A stretch of DNA of 15,399 nucleotides from Maritimibacter sp. (lineage in GTDB: Bacteria > Pseudomonadota > Alphaproteobacteria > Rhodobacterales > Rhodobacteraceae): NCBI GenBank assembly GCA_003520545.1, contig DOUP01000093.1, positions 1 through 15,399 of the forward strand, read 5' to 3'. The stretch's first letter is position 1. Every line of letters begins with the position of its first letter. The position numbers and the translations under genes were made by a program. Shown piece by piece: positions 13,499 to 15,399 of this stretch. The notes under the pieces were generated by a model. That model saw only the letters and a program-made list of their open reading frames with translations, was not told the DNA's origin and ran no database searches.

Positions 13499-14446
13499 TT
13501 AGCTGCCCGACCAGAAGAAGCGCACGACGTGGTAGAAGATCGGAGCCGCAAAAACCACCGCATCGAGACGGTCGGTGAACCCGCCCTGCCCCGCGATCAA
13601 GGTGCCCCAGTCGCGCACGCCTTTGTCCCGTTTGATGGCGGACATCACGAGACTGCCCATCAACCCCATTAGCGTGACCATCCCAGCGAGAAGCGCGACC
13701 TGCCAAACGGTGAACGGCGTGAGCCATCCGAGCAGCACGCCGACAATTACGCCAGAGACCACGCCACCCGCATAACCCTCCCACGTTTTTGACCTGGAGA
13801 GGTTTTCCGCCACCGGCGTGCGCCCGCAAACCGCCGACCAAACGTATTGAAGCACGTCCGCGCTTTGGATCACGATCACCAGCCATGCAATCAGAAGGAT
13901 TTCGCGCCCGGCGAACCCCGGGAGATCGAGCCATAATAGCGCCGGAACATGGCTGGCGGCGAAAACCGTGACCATCAGACCCCATTGGGTTTCCGCGACG
14001 CGACGCAAAAAGCGTGTAGGTTCGCCACGCAAGGCCGAGGCGATGGGGAGGAAGAGGTAGGCGTAAACAGGGATGAAAATGGAATACAGGCCATACCAGT
14101 CGATATAGATCAGCCAGTATTGGATCGGCAGGATCACGAAGAACGACAGGAGAAGCGACCAATGGTCCGCACGGGTCTTTGCTGTCAGCGTCAAGAACTC
14201 CCGCAGTGCCGCGAATGAAATCAGGGCGAAAAGAACCACCAACCCGAGTCGCCCAAAGATCGACGCCAGCGCCAGAAGCACGACCATGCCCCACCAAGAC
14301 GTCACACGCGCCGTGTAGCTGTCGATGAATTCCATCGTCCACTCGGTTGCCGCCCATTTCCGCAAGGCTGCACCCAGCACGGTCGCGAGGACAAGAAACA
14401 GGATGACCCCGAAGAGAAGAACCACGATGTCCGGCTGCCCGTTCAT
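13499..14446 (-). CDS. CdsA-like phosphatidate cytidylyltransferase
   Basis: A 315-residue integral membrane protein with about eight hydrophobic segments, expected to convert phosphatidic acid and CTP to CDP-diacylglycerol, the phospholipid precursor. The CDP-diglyceride synthase signature is at 269-295: SAIKRDKG at its start and GQGGFTDRLD at its end. The usual histidine of the HGG step is Gln287. SKTWEGYAGG (219-228) is the second conserved block, and D197 lies in the QSADVLQY segment. The variant resembles the YnbB-type branch as recalled. The start at 14446 is chosen because GGAGG lies 7 nt upstream and the ATG overlaps the stop of the upstream acyltransferase gene as ATGA; a longer frame to 14563 would overlap that gene deeply. 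Translational coupling is likely. It may be a second, specialised copy beside a housekeeping CdsA elsewhere; this is inference. Confidence 0.9.
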   Translation of the reverse strand: MNGQPDIVVLLFGVILFLVLATVLGAALRKWAATEWTMEFIDSYTARVTSWWGMVVLLALASIFGRLGLVVLFALISFAALREFLTLTAKTRADHWSLLLSFFVILPIQYWLIYIDWYGLYSIFIPVYAYLFLPIASALRGEPTRFLRRVAETQWGLMVTVFAASHVPALLWLDLPGFAGREILLIAWLVIVIQSADVLQYVWSAVCGRTPVAENLSRSKTWEGYAGGVVSGVIVGVLLGWLTPFTVWQVALLAGMVTLMGLMGSLVMSAIKRDKGVRDWGTLIAGQGGFTDRLDAVVFAAPIFYHVVRFFWSGS

Positions 14447-15105
14447 TCCTGCACCTCCGTGTCGGGGCGCTGATCGAGCAAGGCTTTCTCGGCTCGCTTC
14501 AAAAAGGCTTCTTTCGACTCGTTGCGTCGCAGATGGATCGGCTCCCCATAGGTGATGGTGCACAGAAGCGGGAGGGGAATGACTTCGCCTTTGGGCAGGA
14601 TTTCATTGAGGTTCGCGATCCAGGTCGGGACAAGATCGACATCCGGTCGTTTGCTGGCCAAATGATAGAGCCCGGTTCGGAACGGGAGAAGCGGGTCCGG
14701 TCCCATGTTCCGATTGCCTTCGGGGAACAGGATCAGGCTGGAGCCTTCGTCCAAGGCCGCGACCATGAGGTCCACGGGGTCCTCGGTGCGTTCTTCCTTT
14801 TCGCGATTGATCAGCACGGCGCGAAAGACCTCACCGCCGACGAACGCGCGCAGCTTGTTCTTGAGCCAGTAATCCGAGGCCGCCACGGGACGGGTCTTTT
14901 TACGCAGGTGCGGCGGCAGGACCGCCCATGCCAAGACAAAATCCCCGTTCGACGTATGATTGGCGAAATATATCCGTTGCTTGGCAACCGGCTCCACCCC
15001 GGCCCAAATGGCCCGCGGCGCGGTAATCAGCCGGGCGAAAAGCACAAGTCCATGCCCCACCACAAGCGCCGCGAAACGACGGGTGAGGCGTGTCAGGCGC
15101 TTCAT
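14443..15105 (-). CDS. PlsC-type 1-acylglycerol-3-phosphate acyltransferase
   Basis: A 220-residue acyltransferase of the PlsC/LPLAT family, expected to acylate lysophosphatidic acid to phosphatidic acid at the inner membrane. The catalytic motif NHTSNGD gives His50 and Asp55 (HX4D). The substrate-binding motif FPEGNRN gives Glu129-Gly130. A hydrophobic segment at 11-30 probably anchors it. It is slightly short for the family but complete. It starts 1 nt after the carbonic anhydrase stop (TGAGATG) and ends in an ATGA overlap with the cytidylyltransferase gene, which would use its product. No independent ribosome binding site is clear, in line with coupled translation. Confidence 0.92.
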   Translation of the reverse strand: MKRLTRLTRRFAALVVGHGLVLFARLITAPRAIWAGVEPVAKQRIYFANHTSNGDFVLAWAVLPPHLRKKTRPVAASDYWLKNKLRAFVGGEVFRAVLINREKEERTEDPVDLMVAALDEGSSLILFPEGNRNMGPDPLLPFRTGLYHLASKRPDVDLVPTWIANLNEILPKGEVIPLPLLCTITYGEPIHLRRNESKEAFLKRAEKALLDQRPDTEVQE

Positions 15106-15106
15106 C

Positions 15107-15399
15107 TCAGACCGCTTCGAAGGCGTCCTTCGCCCCGTTGTAAAAGCTCAGATCACCCTGGCCGATATCGTGCCAAATGCCATGGAGCGACAATTCGCCC
15201 TCCTCGACGGCGTCCTTCACGAAGGGAAAGGTCATCAGGTTGTCGAGCGACACTTTGACAGCTTCTTTTTCGAGATGGTCAACGCAGTCTTCGCCAGAAT
15301 GCCGATCCTTGATCCGGTCGTAGCCCGGTTTCAGGATGTCCATCCAACGGCCCACGAAGCTCGACTTTTCCTGTAGCTCCGGCGCGGCACCCGTGGCCA
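15107..15399 (-). CDS. Beta-carbonic anhydrase, C-terminal part (5' end outside window)
   Basis: The frame is open to the window edge and ends at 15107, giving about 96 C-terminal residues. The text matches the end of beta-class carbonic anhydrases: a helix around SSFVGRWMDILKP, the conserved NLMTFPFVKDAVEEGEL segment, and LHGIWHDIGQGDLSFYN, which corresponds to the last beta-strand and helix. The zinc-binding Cys/His residues would lie upstream, so activity cannot be judged here. It appears to be the first of three tightly packed genes. Bicarbonate supply for fatty-acid synthesis would link it to the lipid genes, but that is inference. Confidence 0.85.
   Translation of the reverse strand, partial: ATGAAPELQEKSSFVGRWMDILKPGYDRIKDRHSGEDCVDHLEKEAVKVSLDNLMTFPFVKDAVEEGELSLHGIWHDIGQGDLSFYNGAKDAFEAV

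Noticed and set aside
13230..14357. Minus-strand open frame of 375 codons across B2 and the cytidylyltransferase gene
   Set aside because: It is out of frame with the CdsA-like gene on the same strand, runs through the strong terminator and shows no recognisable domain.

Overview
The window looks like chromosomal DNA from an alphaproteobacterium, most likely a member of the Rhodobacteraceae (Roseobacter group). The reasons are the high GC content, the protein types and their wording (a BktB-like thiolase beside a MarR regulator, a stand-alone DsbD N-domain protein beside YqgE, a DEAD-box helicase with an Arg/Gly tail), and the compact gene packing. The genus cannot be named from this sequence alone. 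No tRNA, rRNA, CRISPR array, transposase or integrase was seen.

Layout. Positions 3-2918 (+) hold the C-terminal nine tenths of an RND efflux permease with two extra C-terminal membrane helices. It converges, with overlapping stop codons, on a periplasmic DsbD-N-domain protein (2915-3739, -). That gene is divergent from a YqgE/AlgH protein (3849-4424, +). Next come a thiolase (4446-5621, -) and its probable MarR regulator (5697-6140, -), divergent from an MFS transporter (6263-7450, +). A RhlE-type RNA helicase (7454-8773, -) is divergent from aspartate-semialdehyde dehydrogenase (9135-10157, +), which ends in a clear Rho-independent terminator. An exported DUF4139/MuiA-type protein follows (10312-11931, +).

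The most unusual part is 11932-13490. It carries four small genes (61, 88, 61 and 64 codons) on the + strand, arranged as A1-B1-A2-B2. A1 and A2 are related to each other, B1 and B2 are related to each other, and the order is kept. This is an ancient tandem duplication of a two-gene small-protein cassette of unknown function. All four proteins share an [IV]-[IV]-S-[ILM] core, and three of the four end near a DVL motif. The region before each cassette is rich in inverted repeats and shares a short block (TTGCCCCA followed by CGAATCCC). A strong terminator closes the array at 13453-13488.

On the - strand from 15399 to 13499 is a tightly coupled operon: a beta-carbonic anhydrase (partial), a PlsC-type acyltransferase and a CdsA-like cytidylyltransferase. 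They are joined by a 1-nt gap and an ATGA overlap. The two lipid enzymes would act in sequence, making phosphatidic acid and then CDP-diacylglycerol.
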